Shown piece by piece: positions 22,101-32,893 of a stretch of 64,000 bases of DNA (its first letter is position 1; each line of letters starts with the position of its first letter). The notes beneath the pieces were generated by a model. It was not told the DNA's origin and searched no databases. It worked only from the letters and a program-made list of their open reading frames with translations. The translations under genes and the position numbers were made by a program. The DNA lies in NCBI GenBank assembly GCA_030704615.1, contig CM060734.1:18292001-18356000 (forward strand), written 5' to 3'. The DNA is from Takakia lepidozioides. Taxonomy: Eukaryota > Streptophyta > Takakiopsida > Takakiales > Takakiaceae.

Positions 22101-24822
22101 AGTTTGGAGTGCAAAACAGGGAAGAAACTGTGGTTTTGGGTCCAAATGAATTTCGATCGCTCCCAAATTTGGCACGCACATTGCATATGGCTACATTACA
22201 CGCCCCATTCAAAAACGGAATGAAAAACAAATCGTGAGCACGCGAAACACGGTCCAACAGGTCCCAAAGCAATAGCAGCTCCAACAGAATACATTCAACG
22301 GGTGAACGGATGGTTGCCCATCCAAATCATTTTTGTTACCTTCCAAACTTTGCCAGCACGTTCCAGACACCCTCTCACAGGTCCCGGACTAATATCAGAT
22401 CAATCGAAAACTCATTCGATGGCTCAACGGATGGTTGGCCATCGAAATGATTTTGGTTCGCTTTGAGACTTGGCCACTATGTTCGATGTGCCATGTAAGA
22501 GGCCCCAGAGTAATATCAGATCAATCGAAATTCGTTCAATGGGCCAACGGATGGTTGCCCATCCAAATGATTTTCGTTCGCTTTCAAACCTTGGCCGGTG
22601 TGTTCAATGTACACCCTCTGATACGTCCCAGTGTAATACGAGATCAATCGAAATCGTTCCATTGTCCAATGAGGCGTTCACTCGTCTTAATCTGGTTTTT
22701 TGTTCAATGCGAAAAAGAAATCCGGCAATGCGTGCACGGCTATTGCACCCATTGAACGGTTGAGGTTGAAGCCCCTCTTTTGCCCGCACGTGCTCGAACA
22801 CGTGTGCGGAGACACAACAGACGAATAAATCATTTGCCTCCCCATCGACGCGCTCCCCCCTCAAGCCATTCCACATTTTTAATTGAATTTAAATTGATTT
22901 TAAGCCAATAAATAGGTTTGCACTGCCTTTCAGTGGGGGTTTCTGGCACGTATCGATTTTGTTCTGCGGCTTCCAGCATCCCACGGCTACTCCCCCGCCA
23001 AAATTTGGACCAATCAAAAATGCCCCCCCCAAAAAGGTGTTCTCTTTCGCTCACTATTGCAGAACTCTCTATGAAGAGTGCATGAAGTAGAACGCCAAAT
23101 CAAGTTTGGAGTGCAAAACAGGGAAGAAACTGTGGTTTTGGGTCCAAATGAATTTCGATCGCTCCCAAATTTGGCACGCACATTGCATATGGCTACATTA
23201 CATGCCCCATTCAAAAACGGAATGAAAAACAAATCGTGAGCACGCGAAACACAGTCCAACAGGTCCCAAAGCAATAGCAGCTCCAACAGAATACATTCAA
23301 CGGGTGAACGGATGGTTGCCCATCCAAATCATTTTTGTTACCTTCCAAACTTTGCCAGCACGTTCCAGACACCCTCTCACAGGTCCCGGACTAATATCAG
23401 ATCAATCGAAAACTCATTCGATGGCTCAACGGATGGTTGGCCATCGAAATGATTTTGGTTCGCTTTGAGACTTGGCCACTATGTTCGATGTGCCATGTAA
23501 GAGGCCCCAGAGTAATATCAGATCAATCGAAATTCGTTCAATGGGCCAACGGATGGTTGCCCATCCAAATGATTTTCGTTCGCTTTCAAACCTTGGCCGG
23601 TGTGTTCAATGTACACCCTCTGATACGTCCCAGTGTAATACGAGATCAATCGAAAATCGTTCCATTGTCCAATGAGGCGTTCACTCGTCATCTGGTTTTT
23701 GTTCAATGCGAAAAAGAAATCCGGCAATGCGTGCACGGCTATTGCACCCATTGAACGGTTGTGGTTGAAGCCCCTCTTTTGCCCGCACGTGCTCGAACAC
23801 GTGTGCGGAGACACAACAGACGAATAAATCATTTGCCTCCCCATCGACGCGCTCCCCCCTCAAGCCATTCCACATTTTTAATTGAATTTAAATTGATTTT
23901 AAGCCAATAAATAGGTTTGCACTGCCTTTCAGTGGGGGTTTCTGGCACGTATCGATTTTGTTCTGCGGCTTCCAGCATCCCACGGCTACTCCCCCGCCAA
24001 AATTTGGACCAATCAAAAATGGCCCCCCCAAAAAGGTGTTCTCTTTCGCTCACTATTGCAGAACTCTCTATGAAGAGTGCATGAAGTAGAACGCCAAATC
24101 AAGTTTGGAGTGCAAAACAGGGAAGAAACTGTGGTTTTGGGTCCAAATGAATTTCGATCGCTCCCAAATTTGGCACGCACATTGCATATGGCTACATTAC
24201 ACGCCCCATTCAAAAACGGAATGAAAAACAAATCGTGAGCACGCGAAACACGGTCCAACAGGTCCCAAAGCAATAGCAGCTCCAACAGAATACATTCAAC
24301 GGGTGAACGGATGGTTGCCCATCCAAATCATTTTTGTTACCTTCCAAACTTTGCCAGCACGTTCCAGACACCCTCTCACAGGTCCCGGACTAATATCAGA
24401 TCAATCGAAAACTCATTCGATGGCTCAACGGATGGTTGGCCATCGAAATGATTTTGGTTCGCTTTGAGACTTGGCCACTATGTTTGGTGTGCCATGTAAG
24501 AGGCCCTAGAGTAATATCAGATCAATCGAAATTCGTTCAATGGGCCAACGGATGGTTGCCCATCCAAATGATTTTCGTTCGCTTTCAAACCTTGGCCAGT
24601 GTGTTCAATGTACACCCTCTGATACGTCCCAGTGTAATACGAGATCAATCGAAAATCGTTCCATTGTCCAATGAGGCGTTCACTCGTCATCTGGTTTTTG
24701 TTCAATGCGAAAAAGAAATCCGGCAATGCGTGCACGACTATTGCACCCATTGAACGGTTGTGGTTGAAGCCCCTCTTTTGCCCGCACGTGCTCGAACACG
24801 TGTGCGACACATGTGCGGAGAA

Positions 24823-26828
24823 GAACCACCGAGTACACTGGTCCTAATCAGAGAGGGAAGATACTTATGTCTCTTCGAGACATGGACAAAGACGTGACAA
24901 GGTCATTGTAAAATTAACGACAAATCGGCCTCATTATCATCCATTCTTCATTCACAAGTCAGCTTTATGACAAATCCCAGACTTCAAAGTCTCTCTGGGT
25001 GGGGGGGGGGGGGGTGGGAAAAACTAGAGACTCGATTACCACTGTTCATAGCAGAAAACCATTGCTCAGCATGCTAAAAAGTGCCATTCATGACATGCCA
25101 TGTCATTCAGTCTGTATTTTTTGGTCAGCTCACATACCAAGGCATAACCAACCATCCTAATTTATCGTTGGCCCAAAAACTAGTATAGTTTTGGGTTCTT
25201 TGTATCATGGGACATACCAAAGTGACTGAGCAGTAAGTATCCGTGTCCAAATAAAGATCCATTGATCACCGTTCATGGCTGGAAATGTCTGTTTGTCTTA
25301 AAGAAGCCATTTATGATCATAGAAGGCTTAAGAACAAAATAAGAGCATTTCTTTACATAAAGAACATCACCAAAGCAGGGTTACGGACTGATATTTGGCA
25401 GCTTATACAACAGGGGGTAATCAGCTGCCCTATTTTGCACATCAAGTCACTTATTGACACCATGTTTTTTGCCCCCTGATCTGTTTTAGATCTGGGGCTG
25501 GTGTGTAATTTCAATGACAGGGTAGAGTAACATTCCCACCTCTTATTCCATGCCCCAAGACCAAGTTCTATGTCTGGGGTAGGGAAATCTTTACCATAAC
25601 AGGCTGTAATCAGATTTACATGCCATGCAATCATCCATAGGAAACACAAAGAATCTGAATTGCTCATCCCATCAGGCCTGCAGGTTACTTTGGTATTATT
25701 TATCCTAAAGCAACTTGAATACAATGCCTGAATCATTCTCTTCCCATCTACCAATGTCTTACCGTTTTGGAAAATAGGTAAACATTCAAGGGCATATAAC
25801 CAAGGACCAGATTTGGCCACAAAAGATCCATCCATATCAGTTTGGCATGGTATCAAGTGTCCTAGAGTAACCGGCTTCTAAAAGAGGCTAAGTTTCCAAT
25901 GCTTGTACATTCAAGAACACTGTCTGGTCATGAAAACAGGTCTGCCCTACATTGTAGCATGTTACCAGATAAATTCTTTAAAGCCATCAGCTTGTCATAT
26001 CATTGCTCCATTGTCACATCAGTATGCCATAGGGAACAAGAGATAGTCGCCCTAATGATTGTCATAAAGTAACAATCAGGAAATCTTATATCAAACTTTT
26101 AGTGTTTACCCACCCCTTGTTTTGGGTAAAACATGTGTACAAAACCAAAGGGGGCAGGTATTGGGACTTAGGTAATGAAGTCTGGCAGGGGTTTACCACC
26201 TGGTTATATTCAGACAAAACATCTACCAGCAGCATATCATAATTGGGTATTTTTTTATGGTGCTATAAAGAGCAAAGCCATAACCAGGAGAAACATAGAA
26301 ACATTTGAGCCAAAGAAATGGAACTCATTCTTATCGTAAGGTATCTAAATCTGACATAAGGCATCGGCTACAGGGGACCGGCAAACAAGAGTAATGTGCA
26401 TTGACCGGATCATGTATTAGGTGTACACGTCTACTCCAGCAAGCTGTCTTACCGAGGCCTAGCTCAAAATTTCAGCATTCATAAGCCCTATAGATGTTCT
26501 ATGCTTATCTCAGGTACCTTCAAGGATGCCTTACTCTCCATGCCCAATTAGCCAACATATTTTTGCTGGAGAAGATCTTACCTTATGAAGGACTTGCTTG
26601 CTCCACACCGTGGTCATGGCGGGAGAGGAGGCTGATATCTCATGGCTTTGGCCTTCCCATTGCCTTGGGTTCATCACTTCAATCAGGAACATATTTGATA
26701 ACCTTTTGTCATGCTCAGACCAAGGTGTTAGTAAATCAAACATAAAACTGAAAACAGAAGGGAGATTGGTTGATAATGTGTACAAGAACCACCAAGTACA
26801 CTGGTCTTAATCAGAGAGGGAAGTAGAT
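24823..26828. repeat. 1.9-kb segment flanked by 40-bp direct repeats
   Basis: The text AAGAACCACCGAGTACACTG plus about 20 further bases at 24,825-24,864 recurs with two substitutions at about 26,785-26,824. The left copy sits exactly at the end of the satellite array. No coding capacity is recognised between the copies; a 167-codon minus frame (25353-25856) matches nothing known. A poly-G run lies near 25,001-25,014. It may be a small insertion or a segmental duplication. Confidence 0.5.
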
Positions 26829-28890
26829 TAAGGTGCCTGCCAGAGCACTTGACGTAGGGATCCCCTGCTCCCTCCAAAAGTAGCTGCAATACGTTCGAGT
26901 ACATTTACTGTTTTCACTCACAGGTTATGATGTAAGGCCTGCTGAAAGTCTTCTTAAAACGTAGGCTTCTTGAGGCTCACTAGAGATAACATCAAGCTTT
27001 GCAATTTGTGCACCTCGAGATTTGTTGATGGTACATCTATTCACATTGGCTCTGGTGGGAGCAGTACTGGCGCTGATAGGGGCAGACAGTTTCTCCTTTT
27101 GGGGAGTCTTGCATATGAGCGGGTATGGTTTTTGAGAGGGATGCCTCTGTTACTGCATATGGGGTCCAGACTAACTCAACCTCGAAGTCTGATCATGGAC
27201 TTTTATATATCAAAACCCCAATTTTGCATATCAAATACCCTTACAGGCAGCTGCAGAGCGAGAGATTGCACGTGTTATTTTGGGAGGTATCGTCACAGTC
27301 AAATTTGCTCTTGCCTGTGTTCAAGTGCTGGTATTGTGATTGTTTGGCTTCTCCCATGAAGTGGCATGGTTTGTCTCAGTCAAATGCATGTCTGCTATAG
27401 GTGCCAAAACAGCTTTGCTCTGTGGGGTTTGACATGATGTTCCCACCCTCTGGTTGGAACGGTAGTGTGAGTTTCCTCTTACTTTGCTCCTCTCTTAAAA
27501 GTCAGGGGAAAAGATGTTGCAGAGGAACAGAGTTGGACAGGAGTTTTTTCAATGAACATGAAGTTTGCAAGCCATATGTTTTGATTTAGTCGTTTAGTTT
27601 TTTTGTTGTGCAGATCCAAGCCTGGAATGGGATGTTGCTTTTACTGAGTTTTCGCATCTAGCCATAAGCACATCCTCAACAGTAGGAATTACCGGGCCTA
27701 CGTTCCTGCTGGCTGCAGCCATCTTTGGCTTTGTCATTCAAATAAGCAATCTGGTGGTTGAGAAGGAGCTTAGGCTGCGACATGTAGATGTCTTCGTACC
27801 ATTATCTACTCAATGACTCTTCTACAGGTTGCTGCTATCTCTGACAAGCAGGTCTGAATTTTCACATCATGTTGTTTTTAAACTTCTAGCCTGTTCCTTT
27901 GGCTTTCTTAGGCAGGGTGCTCATGGAGGGTGTTTCTCTCCTGACAACAGTACGTGTTGTCTTGCTGTCAGTCTCAACAAGGGAGCCATGGGAGTCTGAT
28001 CTGACATGTGAGGATTGGCTATGGCAGATGATGACGACCATGTGACTCGTTGATTCTGCGTATTGGCTGAAATGGCTCCTGTGGGAAGTTCTGTTGGTCC
28101 TGGTGTCATCCTATCTGCTTTGGCATGCTCTTGCAATTTTACTTCTTCCTTAACAACAACTTCGGCGTTCTTTTCTTCATGTTCTTTCTATTCCAGTTCA
28201 ACATAGTAAGACAGCTTCCGATCATATGTAGTACTTTGAGACTTTCAGCCACCTTTCATTGCAACCAAAGCAGAGTTTTGACCCTTAAGCCAGGGTGATT
28301 GCAGATTGGGTTTGGGTTCATGCTGTCCACTTTTGTGAGCAAAGCTTCATTTGCTATAACCATTGGGTTCTTCAACTTTATCATTGGCTTCCCACACAGG
28401 TCTGTTGAACACATCAAAATCAGTTTTTTGGCAAGTTCAGATCATCAATGTCTATTGCTATGAAGTTGAGTTATTCATCACTCCGAAATTTGCATGGCAT
28501 GCTTCAGGGGGCGGTTTTTGCAGTTGCACAGGTTCCTTGCCACCGCTTCCAATGAGGCTGCTCTCGGTGGTGGGCCCTGGGGTAGCCTACTGTCTCAATG
28601 ACAACAATGCACCCGTATGGCTGCTGAGCGATGTGCACTTCACCTCTTCCAACTCCCTCCGGGTACATATTGGATATTCACATTGGATATTCAATTGTGA
28701 AATGTGTGGGCTTTAAAACTGATAATTAGCTTTTAGCACACCTGGCCTTAGTTGAAGTACACACCTGGCCGCATTGACCCCAAAGCAAGATGTTCAAAGA
28801 TTTCTAGCCCATTAGGGTTTCATTAACGTCAGTTTCAGAAAAACAATTTCTGAAGTACATACGTGTAGGGCTCAAAGGGCTAAGGGATGG
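26829..28890. other. no recognisable gene
   Basis: Only short open frames without family resemblance are present. Base composition is ordinary and no repeat boundary is obvious. Confidence 0.35.
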
Positions 28891-28892
28891 GT

Positions 28893-29050
28893 GCATAAAA
28901 TCTGTTCAACAACCATGACTACCTGCTCCTCCACTATATTGAGCTTTATCCGCTCTGCTAGCAAAAACACATTTGCTAAGGTGGGTTGGGCCACTTGTAG
29001 GAGAGTTGCATCCCAAACCCTTCTCCTCAGATTCTGTGAGCAATTCTCCA
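28893..29050 (-). pseudogene. Gypsy gag fragment
   Basis: The minus frame contains RVWDATLLQVAQPTLANVF then LLAERIKLNIVEEQVV. It is nearly the same as RVRDATLLQAAQPTLADVF plus LLAERIELNMVEERVV in the Gypsy gag at 53.4 kb. It is a diverged, isolated piece of about 50 codons of that family, abutting the LINE fragment to its right. Confidence 0.75.
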
Positions 29051-30061
29051 GAGGAAAACAGAGACCTTTGAGGATATGTCCTTCCTCCAAATGTCCTTCC
29101 AAATATGCCCCAATGCATCATTAAGAAGCCCAGTACGAGCCCACTTTTTATGCCATTTAACCGAGAAGGATTGGGGGGGGGGGGACAAGAGGGAGTAGCC
29201 AAGCTTTACAGAGTAAGCAAAGAAGAAAGAATGAGTCGGGTCCATCCTTTGCCACTGCCTTGGATCGAATTGCAGGCCAACCACGGGATGCGTGAGGAAC
29301 CAAGTTAGATTTGCTTGCCGGGCCCACTCCAGTTCTTTGCCTTGCAGGGCCGGGTTTGTGTTGCCCTTTCCATTAATGACTCTTATGTGAAAAATAGTGG
29401 ATTTGCTCTTATGAGTTACTCCGAAGACGCGTAGCTGGCCAAAGTGGTTTACTTGAAAGCCAATGCCTGAGACCGTTTCTTCCTGGCAATGAAGAACTAG
29501 AATGATCGCTGAGGAGTCCAGGGGCTCAGAGGCCATCCAGATAGGAGGAGTCTGTTGGGGGTGGTTACTCTGTAGCAGCGGGAGCATGAAAGCAGGAAAT
29601 TGTGATTTGATAGAGAGCCATGACTGAGAACGTCTTGGTCCCACAATAGAGGAGATGAGAGAAGCTCGCAAAAATTTACCCTGATCCCAAATGGAGCCCA
29701 CGTGGGTGAACCCAGCGTTCTCCTAAGCAGCCCATTTGGGCTTGAGAGACAATAAGGTCTCTGAGTCCATATTGTAGTTCCCAAAGAGGGGCTAACGAAT
29801 GCATTCCTCAAAGGAAGTAGGCATAGATTGGGTGAGGGATTTCCTAACAGAATACCAAGTTTTCCAGATGGAATTCCATGGCGGCCTTGAACCGGTAATC
29901 AAACCCTTCTCCAAACCCTGGACAATCCATCTCAGCGAGGGGGACCATAGCGGGAAAGAGGTGGGGGTGGCACCTAGTAAGTATGGCTGAATGAGTCTGC
30001 TCCAGGGGCTAGTGATATATCTCAACACCCTGGGGACCCATTTAGCTAAGAGTGCCTTCAA
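29020..30061 (-). pseudogene. LINE reverse-transcriptase C-terminal region, truncated
   Basis: Three overlapping minus frames read on from one another. 30061-29792 has WVPRVLRYITSPWSRLIQPY, 29811-29497 has AFVSPSLGTTIWTQ, and 29701-29027 ends WHKKWARTGLLNDA and SKVSVFLWRIAHRI. The order and the Trp-rich motifs match the segment after the polymerase of plant LINE ORF2, including the start of the zinc-binding (zf-RVT) part. Frame changes and the sudden end at 29,027 next to a gag fragment show it is a relic. The polymerase domain itself is not present. Confidence 0.55.
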
Positions 30062-30302
30062 TTGTGCTTTGGGATGGGCTACTATCTAGTTAGCACACCC
30101 ATTAGTTGGTTGAACTTGTGTGCATTAACTGCAAATAGGGCCTAATTTTTAAACTAGGCTATATTGGGTTTCAGTTAATTGTGCACTAACTATTGCGTTA
30201 TCTAACTGTCCCCTCCCTAAAGGAACCAGTTTGTGCACATCAGCCATTCTTCACATCTCCCAAGGTTCTGATGCAGGACAGAGTCGCTGCCCCCCTCGTT
30301 CA

Positions 30303-30474
30303 CTCTCCTCTTCCATCTTATCTTAAAACTTGATGAAAGAATAAAATAGAATACAATCGCCCAAGGACTTCAAGAGAAGACCATGGTACTCTCCTCTTCC
30401 ATCTTATCTTAAAACTTGATGAAAGAATAAAATAGAATACAATCGCCCAAGGACTTCAAGAGAAGACCATGGTA
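30303..30474. repeat. 86-bp perfect tandem duplication
   Basis: An 86-base segment starting CTCTCCTCTTCCATC and ending GACCATGGTA occurs twice in a row (starts 30303 and 30389) with no visible difference. This suggests a recent duplication. The surrounding 30,062-30,950 holds no recognisable gene; it is the region 3' of the SMXL gene. Confidence 0.85.
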
Positions 30475-30950
30475 CGTCCCCGCCTCCTCTTACTTATCAT
30501 AAATGTCCAAAAAGAGTGGTTTCACACCCCATTGTCCACTTGAGAGAGGACAGGGGTACCATACATGGTGATCATAGAATTGTAGTTCCTGGTCAAAACC
30601 GATGCTATATTACACTCTGCTATTGTGTTAGTGAATGTTTTTTACAGACAAAGTTCAGATGTCTATAGATAGTCACAGTCTGTTCTTACCCATTTTGTCT
30701 GCCCTGCAAATTGCTGCGCAGGTCTATGTAAACCACAGGTCAGGATGTGGGCAAAGGAGAGACTTGCTGGCTCAATGACTACTCTAAGCTGGGTTAGCAT
30801 CTGGTGAACCACCATCTGGAAAATTCCCCATCCTCCAGAATTCATGAAGGATTTTCATGGTCTGAAAAAAAGAGGAGTATCACACAAATACTGGATCCAA
30901 AACTTGCAGCCTTATTGAACGGGCTTAACCAAATTCTGATCATCGTCTTC

Positions 30951-32893
30951 TTACTCCATGTCTTTCCCAACTGAAACCAAAAGAGGCAGCCCGACCCGGG
31001 AATTGCCGTCCCTAACGCTGAAGCCCTTGCCTTTGACAGGTACCAGTTTAACCACAGAATCAGCAGCTACAGGGGACTCAGTAAGCAAGCTGGACATGCT
31101 CTTTCCCAGAACTTCCTCAACCCATGTATCAAATGCCTGTTTGCCACGAGGCATCTGCCAGATGGCTGCCAGAATGTGTTGCAACACAGTGACATCAATC
31201 TCCAGAAACACCCCCTGGACAGTCAAGTCGGTGCAAGCCCGGCCAAGTTGAGATAACACTGTGTCAGCAAGCCCACTGAAATTAAAAGGCTCAAAGACTA
31301 CTGTACCATCCACCAGACAGCATAAATTGTTTGACAGGATGCCCTGGGCACAGCATAGCACCCTATCTTTCATTGGCTCTCCCCTCTCAAATACAACTTC
31401 CTGAAAGCCATCTTTCCAACTGTCTTCACCTGCACTTTTCATTTTGACCTGCACATCTTCATTCTCCTCTGCAGAGAGATTCAAGTCCAGCACAAGGGCA
31501 TGTGCAGGAGGTGAGGCCACTTTACTGCGTTTCTCCTCCAAAACTGGGTAGAGTTTGCTTGGAATGGGTGAGTCAGCTTTCCTCTTGGTGGAAATAACCT
31601 GTTGTTGCTGGTTATTCGTTGAGGTCACCTCTTTCTGGTAGGAGACCTCATGTTCCACCACTAAAATTTTGGGGCCCCCAAGAAACAGCACTTTCTCAGT
31701 GCGAGTGCCCTCAACAAGAAATTGAATCTGTGTCCCCCCCAAGGTTGCTAACTTTGCTTCCGCAAAATGCATCCCTCTCTCTGTGGTGTTAAGGGCCAAA
31801 TCAGCCCCAACACTCGAAGTCATTACCACTATAGCATTATTGAAGCTCACCTCCCTGCCATTAGAATCAGCCAGCTTACCCCTCTCCATGGCCCGCACAA
31901 GATTTGCCCGCACAACATAATCAGCCTTATCTATATCCTCCAGCAGTACCACTGAAAAAGGCTTCAAACGCACCGCTTCTGCCAGTCTGTCCAATGGAGT
32001 CCGCCCTCTGTAACAAACCCCATTGTCGTCCATCTTTTGGTCTCCCTGGCCCCATCCCGTTGATACTGACCGGCCATCATGGGGCGGCAGTCCCATATAA
32101 ATGAGTTTTTCCTCACTTCCAAACACCAGCTCTGCAATAGCATTTGCAATGTGCCGTTTAGAGACTCGGTCAGGCCCCAAAAACAGCAACCAAGTGTCCG
32201 TCTTTGCACTCACACCCCTGAGTTTCCCCATGCCCAAACGGGATTTCATTACTGTGGAGGCGATTGCAGCAATTGCCTCCCCCTGCCAAGATACTCTCTC
32301 CAACAGTCCCTTATACAGACCCTTCAACCCATCTGCATCACGCTGGCTTAAAAAGTGAGTTGGGGCACCATCCCTGCTATGATCTGTCCCTGCTGTGGGC
32401 CTTAATGGCTTGGCCCTACTGGGGCCCTGAGTCCTCCAAGGATGCCCCTGCAAAGGTGAAGCACATCCTGCTGTGTCCTGCACTCGCTCCCTGTGAGCCT
32501 GCCACTGGGCAGCTGTTAGCTGCTGACATTCTTCAATAGCAGTGTTTGGAGAAGGACTTGCTGACACAGCAGGGGTGGAAAAGGGACCGCTGGTCAACCT
32601 ACCCAGGACCAAATCAGTCTGCACAGAAACTGGAAACCCATCATGTTCAGAGGTCTCTGTTGATTTGTCTTCTTGATCCCCTGAAATTGAGGCTACACTA
32701 CTCCCATCTTCCGGAGAGCTGCTGTCAATGACACAGTGGGTTCCTGACACTGGTGAGACACCACAGGATTCATTCTTTCTGGCCAGAGGACTAACTGAAG
32801 TCTGAGCCCAGCGAGGCAAACTTGATGACGAGGGTCTTGGTTGTCGAGGCAAACCCAGCCACAAGGGTCTTCCAGGCGATTCCATCCCTGGTC
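30951..32893 (-). CDS. SMXL: SMXL exon 5: degenerate second AAA domain, RGRT degron site, EAR motif
   Basis: The acceptor is TTCTTTAGCAG, a tandem AG-CAG site. After a Ser-rich linker comes [10 protein letters not shown], then [20 protein letters not shown] (second P-loop, catalytic GK replaced by SK). [20 protein letters not shown] (nt 31998-32009 encode RGRT) and [19 protein letters not shown] follow. LDLNL at 31476-31490 is an EAR motif, which recruits TOPLESS-type co-repressors in the family. The C terminus ([20 protein letters not shown]) matches the family end and stops at TAA 30951-30953. Confidence 0.92.

Larger units (their letters stand above)
16140..24822. repeat. satellite-like array of about 1.0-kb monomers with two inversions
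   Basis: About 8.7 copies of a monomer of about 1,000 bp follow one another. Equivalent points lie at 20423, 21434, 22435, 23437 and 24436 in one orientation, and at 17478 and 18479 (spacing 1,001) in the other. Neighbouring right-hand monomers look about 99% identical by eye. Within a monomer AACGGATGG recurs at about 120-bp steps (24306, 24427, 24547), as does GATCAATCGAAA, so the monomer is partly a multimer of an older 120-bp repeat. Recurrent 60-120-codon frames on both strands follow the period and are not genes. This resembles higher-order satellite DNA; a centromeric role is only a possibility. Confidence 0.9.

Noticed and set aside
16390-24820. Recurrent 60-185-codon frames in the satellite (for example MAIEMILVRF, MELLLLWDLLD types)
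   Set aside because: They follow the 1-kb repeat period, appear on both strands, and contain no domain motif; monomers differ by frameshifting indels.
25353-25856. 167-codon minus frame as a gene
   Set aside because: No family resemblance, no splice context and no neighbouring coding signal; chance open frame cannot be excluded.
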